Origin: an uncultured Bacteroidales bacterium
GTDB lineage: Bacteria > Bacteroidota > Bacteroidia > Bacteroidales > UBA932
DNA: 64,000 nt
Direction: 5' to 3'
Assembly: GCA_944323825.1 (NCBI GenBank)
Contig: CALUTY010000008.1
Span: 95,205 to 159,204 of the forward strand
Shown: positions 34,571 to 43,593 of the stretch, in pieces
Layout of the letters: every line of letters begins with the position of its first letter
How positions within the stretch are numbered: position 1 is the stretch's first letter
Translations under genes and position numbers: made by a program
Notes under the pieces: generated by a model
Told to the model about the DNA's origin: nothing
Databases searched by the model: none
Seen by the model: the letters and a program-made list of their open reading frames with translations, nothing else

Positions 34571-35470
34571 TCAAAGATTTATCCAGCGGATTTCGGGGTC
34601 CCGCGCCCACCAGGTAAGCTGCCTTTTGGCATAATGGCGGGTATTGCGCTGTATCAGTTCCACGGCCCTCTCCAGAGAAATTGAACCGTCAAGATAATCA
34701 AAGATTTCCCTGTAGCCGACCGTCTGCAGGGCCGGGAGAGACCTGTATGGCACAAGTGAACGGACCTCATCGACCAGACCGTCATCGGCCATCTGGAGGA
34801 CACGGCGGTTGATGCGGTCATACAGGACATCACGAGGTCTTGTCAGCCCTATCTTTTCTATCTCAAAGTCCCTTTTCTTGACCGTTGCCGTCTTGAATGA
34901 AGAGAATTTCCGCCCTGTCATCAGACACACTTCCAGGGCCCGCACCACACGCTGTCCGTTGGCAATGTCAATGCTTTCATAGCTTTCGGGGTCGAGCTTC
35001 TTGAGATCAAGCCTGAGAGACTCCACCCCCTCTGTCCTGAGCCTCTCCGAAAGGGCTGCCCTCAATTCCTGATCCGCAGGAGGGAAGTCATCAAGCCCCT
35101 TGCACACGGCATCTATATAGAAACCGGAGCCGCCCGCCATCACAAGGGTTTCATGTCCCTCTGCAAAAAGCCTTCTGATAAGCTCCAGAGCCTCAACCTC
35201 ATACCTGCCTGCGGTATAATTGTCAGTGACGGAATGGGAATGGATAAAATAATGCTTCACGGCTGCAAGCTGTGAAGCGGAAGGGACGGCTGTCCCTATG
35301 GTCATTTCCCTGAATATCTGCCTGGAATCGCATGAGATTACAGGCGAACCGCATTTGAGCGCAAGCTCTATGCTGAAAGCGGTCTTTCCTACGGCGGTAG
35401 GACCGAGCACTATGACGAGCTTCCTTCCCATGTCAATATGCGGCACAGAGGCAAGACGGCCCGTGATCAT
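34571..35470 (-). CDS. miaA: tRNA dimethylallyltransferase
   Basis: Adds dimethylallyl to A37 of tRNAs reading UNN codons. P-loop VLGPTAVGKTAFSIELA, ISCDSRQIFREMTIGTA, the (A)GGSGFYIDAV segment, and a C-terminal RNTRHYAKRQLTWWARD are all diagnostic. 299 residues. Its ATG at 35470 overlaps the stop of the upstream acidic protein gene by four bases; MGRKLVIVLG at 35431 is an alternative start. It is the second gene of a two-gene unit. Confidence 0.95.
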   Translation of the reverse strand: MITGRLASVPHIDMGRKLVIVLGPTAVGKTAFSIELALKCGSPVISCDSRQIFREMTIGTAVPSASQLAAVKHYFIHSHSVTDNYTAGRYEVEALELIRRLFAEGHETLVMAGGSGFYIDAVCKGLDDFPPADQELRAALSERLRTEGVESLRLDLKKLDPESYESIDIANGQRVVRALEVCLMTGRKFSSFKTATVKKRDFEIEKIGLTRPRDVLYDRINRRVLQMADDGLVDEVRSLVPYRSLPALQTVGYREIFDYLDGSISLERAVELIQRNTRHYAKRQLTWWARDPEIRWINL

Positions 35471-36000
35471 TCATCACCGCCGTCTTCATCCTCATCATAT
35501 ATCTCTTCCGGAGAATCATCATCCTTGTCATCATCATCCCAATCGTCGTCATCATCCTCCGGAGCCTTCTTCTTGTCGTCCGGAAGGTCCTCGAATGCCA
35601 CATATCCGTTTTCGAACTCGACTGGATTCGGCCCCTTGCTCTCCACGAGCATCGGATAGGCGGCATCCTTACGGGGCTCCGCCTCGCCCTCGAAGGTCAC
35701 GATGACGCTCTTGGCATTGGTAGTGTCGTAAAAATATATGAACGATATCTCGCCCTTCTTCAAGGTCTGCCCCAAGGTCACGGAATCGATTGTGCCTGCC
35801 CCCAGGTCAAAAATGCCGTATCTGGCGGAAACATTGCCGTCCCCGTCCATGGCCTTGAACAGGACCATCTGATCCTGCGGGAAATCCATGTCTGCCCTCA
35901 TCTGCTTGTGGAAAGCATACAGTGTGGCATTGTCATTCACTTCATACACTCTTGCAAATCCCTTGATTCCGGGAAGAGAAACTCTATATTTCAGTATCAT
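35467..36000 (-). CDS. pRiA4b ORF-3-like (IS1096 passenger TnpR-type) protein with acidic tail
   Basis: 177 residues. The first 130 or so match the pattern of the plasmid pRiA4b ORF-3-like family (YRVSLPGIKGFARVYEVNDNATLYAFHKQM, split across 35900-35985, then KKGEISFIYFYDTT and VTFEGEAEP). The last 40 residues are almost all Asp/Glu (WDDDDKDDD, EEIYDEDEDGGDE). The family occurs on mobile elements and in chromosomes; its function is unknown, and in Bacteroidota it is chromosomal. A good TACCTTTG promoter box lies at forward 36060-36067. It overlaps miaA, so the two are translationally coupled. Confidence 0.75.
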   Translation of the reverse strand: MILKYRVSLPGIKGFARVYEVNDNATLYAFHKQMRADMDFPQDQMVLFKAMDGDGNVSARYGIFDLGAGTIDSVTLGQTLKKGEISFIYFYDTTNAKSVIVTFEGEAEPRKDAAYPMLVESKGPNPVEFENGYVAFEDLPDDKKKAPEDDDDDWDDDDKDDDSPEEIYDEDEDGGDE

Positions 36001-36059
36001 GGTCTGATAATAAATATGTTTCTGAACATGTCCGCATACCCTTCTGCGCGACGCGATGC

Positions 36060-36094
36060 CAAAGGTACAAAATATTTCCCATGCGCAGTCAAAA
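36060..36094 (-). promoter_or_regulatory. Promoter of the acidic protein-miaA unit
   Basis: On the minus strand TACCTTTG (forward 36060-36067) is an exact -7 box; TTTTG (forward 36090-36094) lies 22 bases upstream, slightly longer than ideal spacing. Confidence 0.6.
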
Positions 36095-36107
36095 TATTGT
36101 CACGGTA

Positions 36108-36138
36108 TTGTAAAATAGTCGGGAAAACACTATTTTTG
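36108..36138 (+). promoter_or_regulatory. Promoter of yigZ, very close to its start codon
   Basis: TTG (36108-36110) and TATTTTTG (36131-36138) are separated by 20 bases, an excellent match. The expected transcription start is around 36145, within two bases of the yigZ ATG at 36147, which predicts a leaderless or nearly leaderless mRNA. Confidence 0.65.
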
Positions 36139-36146
36139 AAACCGGT

Positions 36147-36770
36147 ATGGACGGACTCGACAACAGCATACAGGATACATACAAGAGCATTTCAGCTCCT
36201 TCCAAAGGGCTCTTCAAGGACAATGGCAGCCGATTCATTGCCCATGCATATCCGGTTGAAACAGAGGACGAGATAAAGGAGATAGTGGCATCGTTGAAGA
36301 AGGAATATCATGATGCCAGACATCATTGCTATGCATGGAGACTCGGATACAGGGGCGAAAGATTCAGGGCAAACGATGACGGGGAACCGTCCGGCTCGTC
36401 CGGAAGACCCATCCTCGGCCAGATAGACTCCCGCGGGCTGAGCGACATCCTGGTGGTGGTTGTCCGCTATTTCGGCGGCATAAAGCTCGGCATACCGGGA
36501 CTGATCAGGGCATACAGAACATCCACGGAAGACGCCCTCTGCAATGCGGAAATCATTGAAAAGACAGCGTCAAGGCGGTACAGGCTCCATTTCGGATACA
36601 TGAACATGAACAATGTCATGAAGATGGTGAAAGATCTGGGGCTCACCCCTGCCGGACAGGATTTCGGCATGGAATGCAGCATGGAAGTGTCCGTGCGGCT
36701 GTCCCTGGATGCGGAGTTCCTGAAACGGACGGAAGACATGGAAGGATGCACCGCCGAACCGGTTGGTTGA
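36147..36770 (+). CDS. YigZ/IMPACT family protein
   Basis: 207 residues with the UPF0029/IMPACT N-terminal domain (FKDNGSRFIAHAYPV, ARHHCYAWRLG, DDGEPSGSSGRPILGQI, VVVVRYFGGIKLGIPGLIRAY) and a C-terminal EF-G-IV-like domain of about 75 residues. E. coli YigZ and eukaryotic IMPACT are linked to translation control, and the precise bacterial role is unclear. The start at 36147 precedes the conserved core by the usual 10 or so residues. The spacer of about 87 bases before pyrB contains no clear promoter. Confidence 0.9.
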   Translation: MDGLDNSIQDTYKSISAPSKGLFKDNGSRFIAHAYPVETEDEIKEIVASLKKEYHDARHHCYAWRLGYRGERFRANDDGEPSGSSGRPILGQIDSRGLSDILVVVVRYFGGIKLGIPGLIRAYRTSTEDALCNAEIIEKTASRRYRLHFGYMNMNNVMKMVKDLGLTPAGQDFGMECSMEVSVRLSLDAEFLKRTEDMEGCTAEPVG

Positions 36771-36857
36771 CGGCGCGCCCTGGATGCAAAAGGAATTTGA
36801 CCATACTTAAACTGCATTAGATTCATCAGAACCTCATTGACATAAACCGACAACAGA

Positions 36858-37763
36858 ATGAAAAAAAGCCTCATTTCCATCAGGGATTTCAGCAAGGAGG
36901 AAATCCTGCATGTACTGGAAGTCGCCAAAGAATTCGAAAAGGACAGGGTCCAGAAAATCCTTGACGGCAAAGTCATAGCCTGCATATTCTTTGAGCCGTC
37001 CACAAGGACGCGTCTGAGTTTCGAGACCGCCGTGAACAGGCTCGGAGCAAAGGTCATCGGCTTCTCGGATGCCACCAACACAAGCGTGAGCAAGGGAGAG
37101 ACTCTCAAGGATACCATAAAGATGGTGTCAAACTATGTGGACATGATAATAATGAGGCATCCGCTCGAAGGAAGCTCCAGATATGCATCAGAAGTTGCCT
37201 CTGTACCTGTGGTGAATGCCGGGGACGGAGCGAACCAGCATCCGTCCCAGACCCTCCTTGACCTGTATTCGATAATGCAGACCCAGGGACATCTGGACGG
37301 GCTCACCATCAACATGGTCGGGGATCTCAAATACGGAAGGACCACACACTCCCTCCTGCAGGCAATGTCCCATTTCGATCCGAAATTCATCTTCACGGCT
37401 CCGGACGAGCTGAAGATGCCTGTAGAATACAAGGATTTCCTGAAGGAAAAGGGCATCGGCTACAAGGAGACAAGGTCACTGGAAGAGCACCTGAACGACT
37501 GCGACATATTATATATGACAAGGGTACAGCAGGAAAGGTTCACGGATCCGATGGAGTACGAAAGGGTCAAGGATGTCTACCGGCTCGAAGCATCCATGCT
37601 CGGAGGGGTGAAGCCGAACATGAAGATCCTCCATCCGCTCCCGAGAGTCAGCGAAATAGACCAGGATGTGGACGACACCCCGTACGCATATTACTTCAAA
37701 CAGGCCGAAAACGGTCTTTATGTGCGGATGGCCATCATAGCATACCTCCTGGGGTACAGATAG
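36858..37763 (+). CDS. pyrB: Aspartate carbamoyltransferase catalytic subunit
   Basis: Forms N-carbamoyl-aspartate in pyrimidine synthesis. Carbamoyl-phosphate site [20 protein letters not shown], the [10 protein letters not shown] and [15 protein letters not shown] motifs, and [15 protein letters not shown] for aspartate binding are all present. 301 residues. pyrI follows 106 bases later, so this is the class B (regulated, PyrB6-PyrI6) enzyme. No PyrR site or attenuator is apparent to me. Confidence 0.97.
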   Translation: MKKSLISIRDFSKEEILHVLEVAKEFEKDRVQKILDGKVIACIFFEPSTRTRLSFETAVNRLGAKVIGFSDATNTSVSKGETLKDTIKMVSNYVDMIIMRHPLEGSSRYASEVASVPVVNAGDGANQHPSQTLLDLYSIMQTQGHLDGLTINMVGDLKYGRTTHSLLQAMSHFDPKFIFTAPDELKMPVEYKDFLKEKGIGYKETRSLEEHLNDCDILYMTRVQQERFTDPMEYERVKDVYRLEASMLGGVKPNMKILHPLPRVSEIDQDVDDTPYAYYFKQAENGLYVRMAIIAYLLGYR

Positions 37764-37869
37764 GAATCCGCCGGAAGGGTCTGACAACATCATGCCCCTT
37801 CCGGACACCATGTCTGACAACCGGGCCGGACATGCCATACAAAAGAAAATATCCAAAAGAGACAGAATC

Positions 37870-38328
37870 ATGACACATACTGACAAGGAACTCGTAGTTA
37901 GCGCATTGGAAAACGGGACAGTACTGGACCACATACCGGCGGAAAATGTCTTCAAGGCTCTGGACATCCTGAATCTGAGGGATGAAAAAAGCCAGATAAC
38001 CATAGGGATAAACCTCAACAGCAAGCTTTACGGGAAAAAGGGGATAATAAAGATCGCAGACAAGTTCTTCAAGGACGAGGAGCTCAACAAGCTCGCCCTC
38101 ATAGCGCCGAAGGCCACGGTCAACATAATCAGGGACTTCAGGGTGGTGGAAAAGAAAAAGCTGGTCATGCCGCATGAAATAGAGGGCATAGCCCGCTGCA
38201 TGAACCCGAAATGCATCACAAACCACCAGCCGATAAGGACCAGGTTCACGACCATAGAAAACGGCAACGAGATATCCCTCCTGTGCCATTACTGTGAAAA
38301 GATCACGGACGCCAAAGGTCTCTATTGA
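37870..38328 (+). CDS. pyrI: Aspartate carbamoyltransferase regulatory subunit
   Basis: Binds CTP/ATP for allosteric control. From the ATG at 37870 it is 152 residues and begins MTHTDKELVVSALENGTVLD, as in family members; in-frame ATGs at 37792 and 37810 would add a non-conserved tail. The nucleotide-binding domain (DHIPAENVFKALDIL) is followed by the zinc domain with CMNPKC and CHYC cysteine pairs. Partner of pyrB immediately upstream. Confidence 0.95.
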   Translation: MTHTDKELVVSALENGTVLDHIPAENVFKALDILNLRDEKSQITIGINLNSKLYGKKGIIKIADKFFKDEELNKLALIAPKATVNIIRDFRVVEKKKLVMPHEIEGIARCMNPKCITNHQPIRTRFTTIENGNEISLLCHYCEKITDAKGLY

Positions 38329-38449
38329 CAGGAAGCCCCAAAGAAAACCATTATCAAAAATGGTTAATTTCGGCAATTATTAACAAATATCCGGACAATT
38401 TACAGAAAAATCATTACATTTACCTCAGATTTTAATTTCAATCCGTAAT

Positions 38450-39526
38450 ATGAAACAGGTTCACAATTTCAATGCAGGTCCATGCATCCTTCCGGATCAG
38501 GCAATCGAGAATTCAATAGAGGCACTTAAAGACTTCATGGGGACAGGAATGTCCGTGATAGAAGTATCCCACAGGTCAAAGGAATGGAGCGCCGTAATGG
38601 ACGAATGCCGGGCTCTTTGGAAAGAGCTCCTCAACATCCCGGACACCCACGAAGTGCTGTTCCTGGGCGGAGGTGCCAGCATGCAGTTCCTGTATGTCGC
38701 CATGAACTTCCTTGAGAACAAGGCCGGCTACCTGGAAACGGGAGTATGGGCCAAGAAGGCCCTGAAAGAGGCAAAGGGACTCGGAAACGCCTATGCCGTG
38801 GCTTCGTCAGCCGACAAGACATACTGTTACATTCCAAAGGACTATGAGATACCGTCCGACCTCGACTATTTCCATATCACCACCAACAACACCATCTACG
38901 GCACGGAAATCAGATACGACATGGACTGCCCTGTCCCGCTCATCGCCGACATGTCTTCCGACATCATGAGCCGTCCCGTGGATGTGAGCAAATATGCACT
39001 CATATACGGAGGAGCGCAGAAGAATGTAGGCCCTGCTGGCGTGGCATTCGCCATCGTGCGCAAGGATGCCCTCGGAAAGGTCAGCAGATACATCCCTACC
39101 ATGCTTGACTACCGCACCCATGTGGACGGAGGCTCCATGTTCAACACCCCTCCTGTATTCCCTATCTTCGTGATGAAGGAAACCCTCAAATGGCTCAAGG
39201 GAATAGGCGGAGTGGAAGCCATAAACAAGATAAATGTGGAAAAGGCCAGACTTCTGTATGACGAAATCGACAGGAACAGCCTGTTCGTCGGAACGGCGGC
39301 CAGGGAAGACCGCTCCATAATGAATGTATGCTTCGTGATGGCTCCGGGCCATGAGGCTCTCCAGGACGAATTCCTCGAATTCGCGAAAGGCAAGGGAATG
39401 GTCGGCATCAAGGGGCACAGGTCCGTGGGCGGATTCAGGGCTTCGATCTACAATGCATGTCCGGTGGAGAGCGTGAAGGCTCTCATCGCCTGCATGCAGG
39501 AATTCGAAAGCATCAAATCCAGATAA
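38450..39526 (+). CDS. serC: Phosphoserine aminotransferase
   Basis: PLP enzyme converting 3-phosphohydroxypyruvate to O-phosphoserine. N-terminal [32 protein letters not shown] and the Schiff-base lysine in [12 protein letters not shown] are diagnostic; 358 residues, full length. First gene of serC-serA-DUF1015. TACATTTA at 38415-38422 is a possible imperfect -7 box. Confidence 0.96.
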   Translation: MKQVHNFNAGPCILPDQAIENSIEALKDFMGTGMSVIEVSHRSKEWSAVMDECRALWKELLNIPDTHEVLFLGGGASMQFLYVAMNFLENKAGYLETGVWAKKALKEAKGLGNAYAVASSADKTYCYIPKDYEIPSDLDYFHITTNNTIYGTEIRYDMDCPVPLIADMSSDIMSRPVDVSKYALIYGGAQKNVGPAGVAFAIVRKDALGKVSRYIPTMLDYRTHVDGGSMFNTPPVFPIFVMKETLKWLKGIGGVEAINKINVEKARLLYDEIDRNSLFVGTAAREDRSIMNVCFVMAPGHEALQDEFLEFAKGKGMVGIKGHRSVGGFRASIYNACPVESVKALIACMQEFESIKSR

Positions 39527-39572
39527 ACAGGCTTTTTCTGAATAACCATTTAATTAATAAACATTTATTGCA

Positions 39573-40496
39573 ATGAAGATACTTGTTGCGACAGAAAAGC
39601 CGTTTGCTGCGGCGGCAGTAAACGGAATCAGGGAAATATGCCGGGCGGGCGGGCATGAAGTCGTCCTGCTTGAAAAATATACGGAAAAGGGACAGCTGCT
39701 GAAAAGCGTCGCCGATGCGGATGCTCTGATAGTGAGATCAGACAAGGTGACACGCGAAGTGGTGGACGCGGCAGGCCGGCTGAAAATCGTGGTCAGGGCC
39801 GGAGCAGGTTATGACAACATCTGCCTTGACGCCTGCACTGAAAGAGGCATTGTGGTGATGAACACCCCGGGACAGAATTCCAATGCAGTGGCCGAACTTG
39901 CCCTGGCAATGATGATATACATGTCCCGCAACTGTTTCACGCCTGGCACAGGCAGCGAACTCCGCGGCAAGAAGGTCGGCATACAGGCATACGGGAATGT
40001 CGGCAGGCTCGTGGCGGCAAAGGCAAAGGCCCTCGGCATGGAAGTGATGGCTTTCGACCCGTTCGTGCCGGCAGAAAAGATGAACGAGGAAGGCGTAACG
40101 CCTGCAGAGACGCTGGAGAAGATGTATTCTGAATGCAATTTCATCTCACTTCATATACCTGCCACGGCGGAGACAAGGGGATCAATAGGATATGACCTGC
40201 TTACCCGCATGCCGGCAGGAGGGTGTCTCGTGAACACCGCACGAAAGGAGGTAATAAATGAAGCCGAACTGGAGAAGGCCCTTGCCGACAGGACTGATCT
40301 GAAATATGTGACGGACATCGCGGCGGACTGCCAGACGGAGCTGAATGAAAAGTTCGGCAAGAGGGTCTTCGCGACACCAAAGAAAATGGGGGCAGAGACG
40401 GCGGAAGCAAACATGAATGCGGGACTGGCGGCGGCGAGGCAGATCGTGGAGTACTTTGCCACGGGCTGCACACGCTTTCAGGTCAATGCCAAATAA
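39573..40496 (+). CDS. serA: D-3-phosphoglycerate dehydrogenase, short (no ACT domain), Lys-type
   Basis: 307 residues covering only the substrate and NAD-binding domains; it lacks the regulatory ACT/ASB domains, so it is unlikely to be serine-inhibited in the E. coli manner. NAD-binding GKKVGIQAYGNVGRLVAAKA, catalytic-Arg region VNTARKEVINEAEL and a Glu/Asp-relay position follow. The usual catalytic His (TPHxGA) is replaced: the sequence is ATPKKMGAETAEANMNAG, with Lys270 at that position. The same TPKKMGA(Q/E)T string is familiar from Bacteroides and Entamoeba enzymes, so it is a lineage form and not a defect. Neighbour serC fixes its pathway. Confidence 0.9.
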   Translation: MKILVATEKPFAAAAVNGIREICRAGGHEVVLLEKYTEKGQLLKSVADADALIVRSDKVTREVVDAAGRLKIVVRAGAGYDNICLDACTERGIVVMNTPGQNSNAVAELALAMMIYMSRNCFTPGTGSELRGKKVGIQAYGNVGRLVAAKAKALGMEVMAFDPFVPAEKMNEEGVTPAETLEKMYSECNFISLHIPATAETRGSIGYDLLTRMPAGGCLVNTARKEVINEAELEKALADRTDLKYVTDIAADCQTELNEKFGKRVFATPKKMGAETAEANMNAGLAAARQIVEYFATGCTRFQVNAK

Positions 40497-40513
40497 AGAT
40501 ACAATAAACTGAT

Positions 40514-41794
40514 ATGGTGAGAATCAAGCCTTTTGCGGCGGTGAGACCGCCGAAAGAGATAGTGAAGGAAGTGGCGGCCAGGCCATACGATGTGCTGAAC
40601 TCGGCCGAGGCAAAGGCCGAGGCATCTGAGAAGTCACTTCTGCATATAACGAAGCCGGAGATTGACTTCGACCCGATAATCGACGAGCACAGCAGCGAAG
40701 CCTACGGCAAGGCCGTGGAAAACTTCAAGGCATGGCAGGAGAAAGGCTGGCTGGTGCAGGACGACAGACCATACTATTACATATATGCCCAGACGATGGA
40801 CGGAAGGACACAATACGGGCTTGTGGTCTGCGCCCACACGGATGACTATGCGGAAGGGAAAATCAAGAAGCATGAACTGACCCGCAAGGAGAAGGAGGAC
40901 GACAGGATGATCCATGTGAAGATACAGGACGCCAACATAGAGCCCGTATTCTTCTCCTACCCCGACAATGACGGGGTCTCCGCCATAATAAGCAGATACA
41001 CGGCCAGGGAGCCGGAATACGACTTCGTGGCAGAAGACGGCTTCGGACATCATTTCTGGGTGATTGACGACAAAGAGGACATAGACCGTCTGACCGAGAT
41101 ATTCAAGAATATCCCTGCGTTCTATGTGGCGGACGGCCACCACAGGACAGCGGCTGCGGCAAGGGTCGGAGCCGAGAAGCGGGAGAACAACCCTGCCCAC
41201 AGAGGCGACGAGGAATACAATTGGTTCATGGCGGTGGCATTCCCTGAAAGCCAGCTCAAAATCATAGACTATAACCGCGTGGTGAAAGACCTCAACGGAC
41301 TGACACCGGCGCAGCTCCTCGAAAAGCTTGAGGAAGACTTCACAGTAAGGGAACTCGGAGGGAAAGAGCTGAGCGAAGGGAAACAGGGTGCCGAAAAATG
41401 CCGTCCGGAGCATCTGCACCAGTTCTCCATGTACCTTGACGGGAAATGGTATTCCATGGAGGCAAAGCCCGGAAGATACGATGACGGCGATCCGATAGGC
41501 GTGCTGGATGTGACCATCCTTTCCAACCTCGTGCTTGACAGGATTCTCGGCATAAAGGACCTGCGCACGGACAAGAGGATAGACTTCGTGGGAGGCATCA
41601 GGGGACTCGGAGAACTCGCATCAAGAGTGGACAGCGGAGAGATGGCCGTGGCATTCGCCCTTTATCCGGTGTCCATGAAGCAGCTGGTGGACATAGCCGA
41701 CTCAGGAAACATCATGCCGCCGAAGACGACATGGTTCGAGCCGAAGCTACGCAGCGGGCTGGCAATCCACAAGCTGGAAAGCGGAGACCGCTGA
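40514..41794 (+). CDS. DUF1015 protein of the serine operon, possible ParB/SerK-like enzyme
   Basis: 426 residues, starting MVRIKPFAAVRPPKEIVKEV and containing ARPYDVLNSAEAKAEA, the DUF1015 hallmark. No signal peptide or membrane segment. Residues 207-214 read DGHHRTAA, a motif also found at the active site of the ParB/sulfiredoxin-fold serine kinases SbnI and SerK. It lies 17 bases after serA and no serB is present in this cluster. I infer, without proof, a role with serine or phosphoserine, possibly phosphate transfer. The gene runs into ftcD after 23 bases. Confidence 0.82.
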   Translation: MVRIKPFAAVRPPKEIVKEVAARPYDVLNSAEAKAEASEKSLLHITKPEIDFDPIIDEHSSEAYGKAVENFKAWQEKGWLVQDDRPYYYIYAQTMDGRTQYGLVVCAHTDDYAEGKIKKHELTRKEKEDDRMIHVKIQDANIEPVFFSYPDNDGVSAIISRYTAREPEYDFVAEDGFGHHFWVIDDKEDIDRLTEIFKNIPAFYVADGHHRTAAAARVGAEKRENNPAHRGDEEYNWFMAVAFPESQLKIIDYNRVVKDLNGLTPAQLLEKLEEDFTVRELGGKELSEGKQGAEKCRPEHLHQFSMYLDGKWYSMEAKPGRYDDGDPIGVLDVTILSNLVLDRILGIKDLRTDKRIDFVGGIRGLGELASRVDSGEMAVAFALYPVSMKQLVDIADSGNIMPPKTTWFEPKLRSGLAIHKLESGDR

Positions 41795-41817
41795 CATATT
41801 TGAAATATAACATAATT

Positions 41818-43530
41818 ATGGAAAGGATAGTAGAATGCGTGCCGAATTTCAGCGAAGGCAGGGACAGGAAAATAATTGACTCCATAGTGTCCGCCATAGA
41901 GGAATCCGGCGGAGTGAAGATATTGAATGTGGATCCGGGCGAGGCCACCAACAGGACGGTGGTGACATTCACCGGCTCGCCGGAAGCCGTCACGGAAGCG
42001 GCTTTCATGGGTGTGAAACGGGCAGGAGAGCTGATTGACATGCGACATCATCACGGGGCGCATCCGCGCTCCGGAGCGACAGATGTGCTGCCGCTCATCC
42101 CTGTGGCAGGAATCACACTCGAAGAATGCGCTGAGCTGGCAAGAAAACTGGCTGAGCGCATTTATAATGAACTGGAGATCCCATGCTACTGCTATGAGGC
42201 GGCTGCATATAAGCCGGAAAGGAAAAATCTTGCAGTGTGCAGGGCCGGTGAATATGAGGCTCTTCCGGAAAAGATGGCCGACCCTGACAAGGCTCCGGAC
42301 TTCGGCCCGGGAAAATTCACCGAAAGGGCAGCCAGAAGCGGAGCCACCAATGTGGGGGCAAGGGACTTCCTGATAGCGGTGAACTTCAACCTGAACACCA
42401 CTTCCACACGCAGGGCCAATGCCGTGGCATTCGATGTGAGGGAGAAAGGCCGTCCGAAAAGGGAAGGCAACCCGATAACCGGCAAGGTAGTGAAAGACGC
42501 AGACGGCAAGACTGTGATGATACCGGGCACTCTCAAAGGATGCAAGGCCATCGGCTGGTATATAGACGAATACGGGATAGCGCAGGTGTCCATGAACATC
42601 ACGGACATCAATGTCACCCCTCTGCACAAGGCCTTTGACGAAGTCTGCAGGGCCGCATCAGAAAGGGGAATGAGAGTCACGGGAACGGAAATCGTGGGAC
42701 TTATCCCGAAGCGGACTCTTATCGAAGCCGGGAAATATTTCCTTGAAAAGCAGCAGCGCTCCACCGGCATCTCCGAAGACGAGATCATCCGCATGGCCGT
42801 CAAGTCAATGGGACTTGATGACCTCAAGCCGTTCAACCCTAAGGAAAAGGTCATAGAATACATGATGGAGGACGAGGCGGAGATTGCGAAGAAGGAAAGA
42901 CTGGTGCGGATGACCTGCAAGGGATTCGCATACGAGACGGCTTCCGAATCGGCTGCCCCGGGAGGCGGTTCGATTTCAGCATACATGGGTGCACTTGCAG
43001 CTGCACTCGGGACAATGGTGGCAAACCTTTCTTCACACAAAAGGGGCTGGGACGAAAGATGGAAGGAGTTCTCTGACTATGCAGAGCAGGGCCAGGCCGT
43101 CCTGAAGGAGCTTCTTGCCCTTGTGGACGAGGACACGGCGGCATTTGACGGCATAATGGCCGCACTCGGGATGCCGAAAGGCTCTGCTGAAGAGATCGAG
43201 GCAAGGAAAGCCGCGTTGGAAAAGGCCACAAGATATGCCACAGAAGTGCCTCTGCGTACCATCAAGGCGGCAGGCAAGGCATTCCCGCTGCTGAAGGCCA
43301 TGGCTCTTGAGGGCAATCCGAATTCGGTGTCCGATGCCGGCGTGGGAGCCCTGGCAGCAAGAAGCGCAGTCCTGGGGGCGGAACTCAATGTGCGCATCAA
43401 TGCTGCAGGACTTGCAGACCGTGAGACGGCCAAGGCATTGACCGACGAAGCGGCCAGACTGGCGGAAGCGGCCGAAAAGGAAGAAAAGGAGATTATCGGC
43501 ATAGTGAACGGAAAGATCCGTTCATTGTAA
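41818..43530 (+). CDS. ftcD: Bifunctional glutamate formimidoyltransferase / formimidoyl-THF cyclodeaminase
   Basis: 570 residues. Residues 1 to about 310 form the transferase (MERIVECVPNFSEGRDRKII, MRHHHGAHPRSGATDVLPLI), moving the formimino group from formiminoglutamate to THF. Residues about 360-570 form the cyclodeaminase (SAAPGGGSISAYMGALAAAL), releasing ammonia and giving methenyl-THF. The fused order is that of the mammalian enzyme. I start at the ATG at 41818; the frame extends upstream inside the DUF1015 gene but lacks similarity there. It replaces HutG as the last hut step. Confidence 0.95.
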   Translation: MERIVECVPNFSEGRDRKIIDSIVSAIEESGGVKILNVDPGEATNRTVVTFTGSPEAVTEAAFMGVKRAGELIDMRHHHGAHPRSGATDVLPLIPVAGITLEECAELARKLAERIYNELEIPCYCYEAAAYKPERKNLAVCRAGEYEALPEKMADPDKAPDFGPGKFTERAARSGATNVGARDFLIAVNFNLNTTSTRRANAVAFDVREKGRPKREGNPITGKVVKDADGKTVMIPGTLKGCKAIGWYIDEYGIAQVSMNITDINVTPLHKAFDEVCRAASERGMRVTGTEIVGLIPKRTLIEAGKYFLEKQQRSTGISEDEIIRMAVKSMGLDDLKPFNPKEKVIEYMMEDEAEIAKKERLVRMTCKGFAYETASESAAPGGGSISAYMGALAAALGTMVANLSSHKRGWDERWKEFSDYAEQGQAVLKELLALVDEDTAAFDGIMAALGMPKGSAEEIEARKAALEKATRYATEVPLRTIKAAGKAFPLLKAMALEGNPNSVSDAGVGALAARSAVLGAELNVRINAAGLADRETAKALTDEAARLAEAAEKEEKEIIGIVNGKIRSL

Positions 43531-43567
43531 AGATCCCCGCCGGACAGCTGTCAGTCCGGAATCTTTT
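43529..43567 (+). terminator. Stem-loop between ftcD and hutU
   Basis: AAAGAT...CCGGAC (from the ftcD stop codon) pairs with GTCCGG...ATCTTT across an 8-base loop, with a 5-base bulge on the left side, and ends in a short T run (TTTT). It could be a partial terminator or an mRNA-processing stem setting the ratio between ftcD and hutUHI. Confidence 0.5.
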
Positions 43568-43593
43568 AGTGGTAAACATTCAATTTATTTTCA

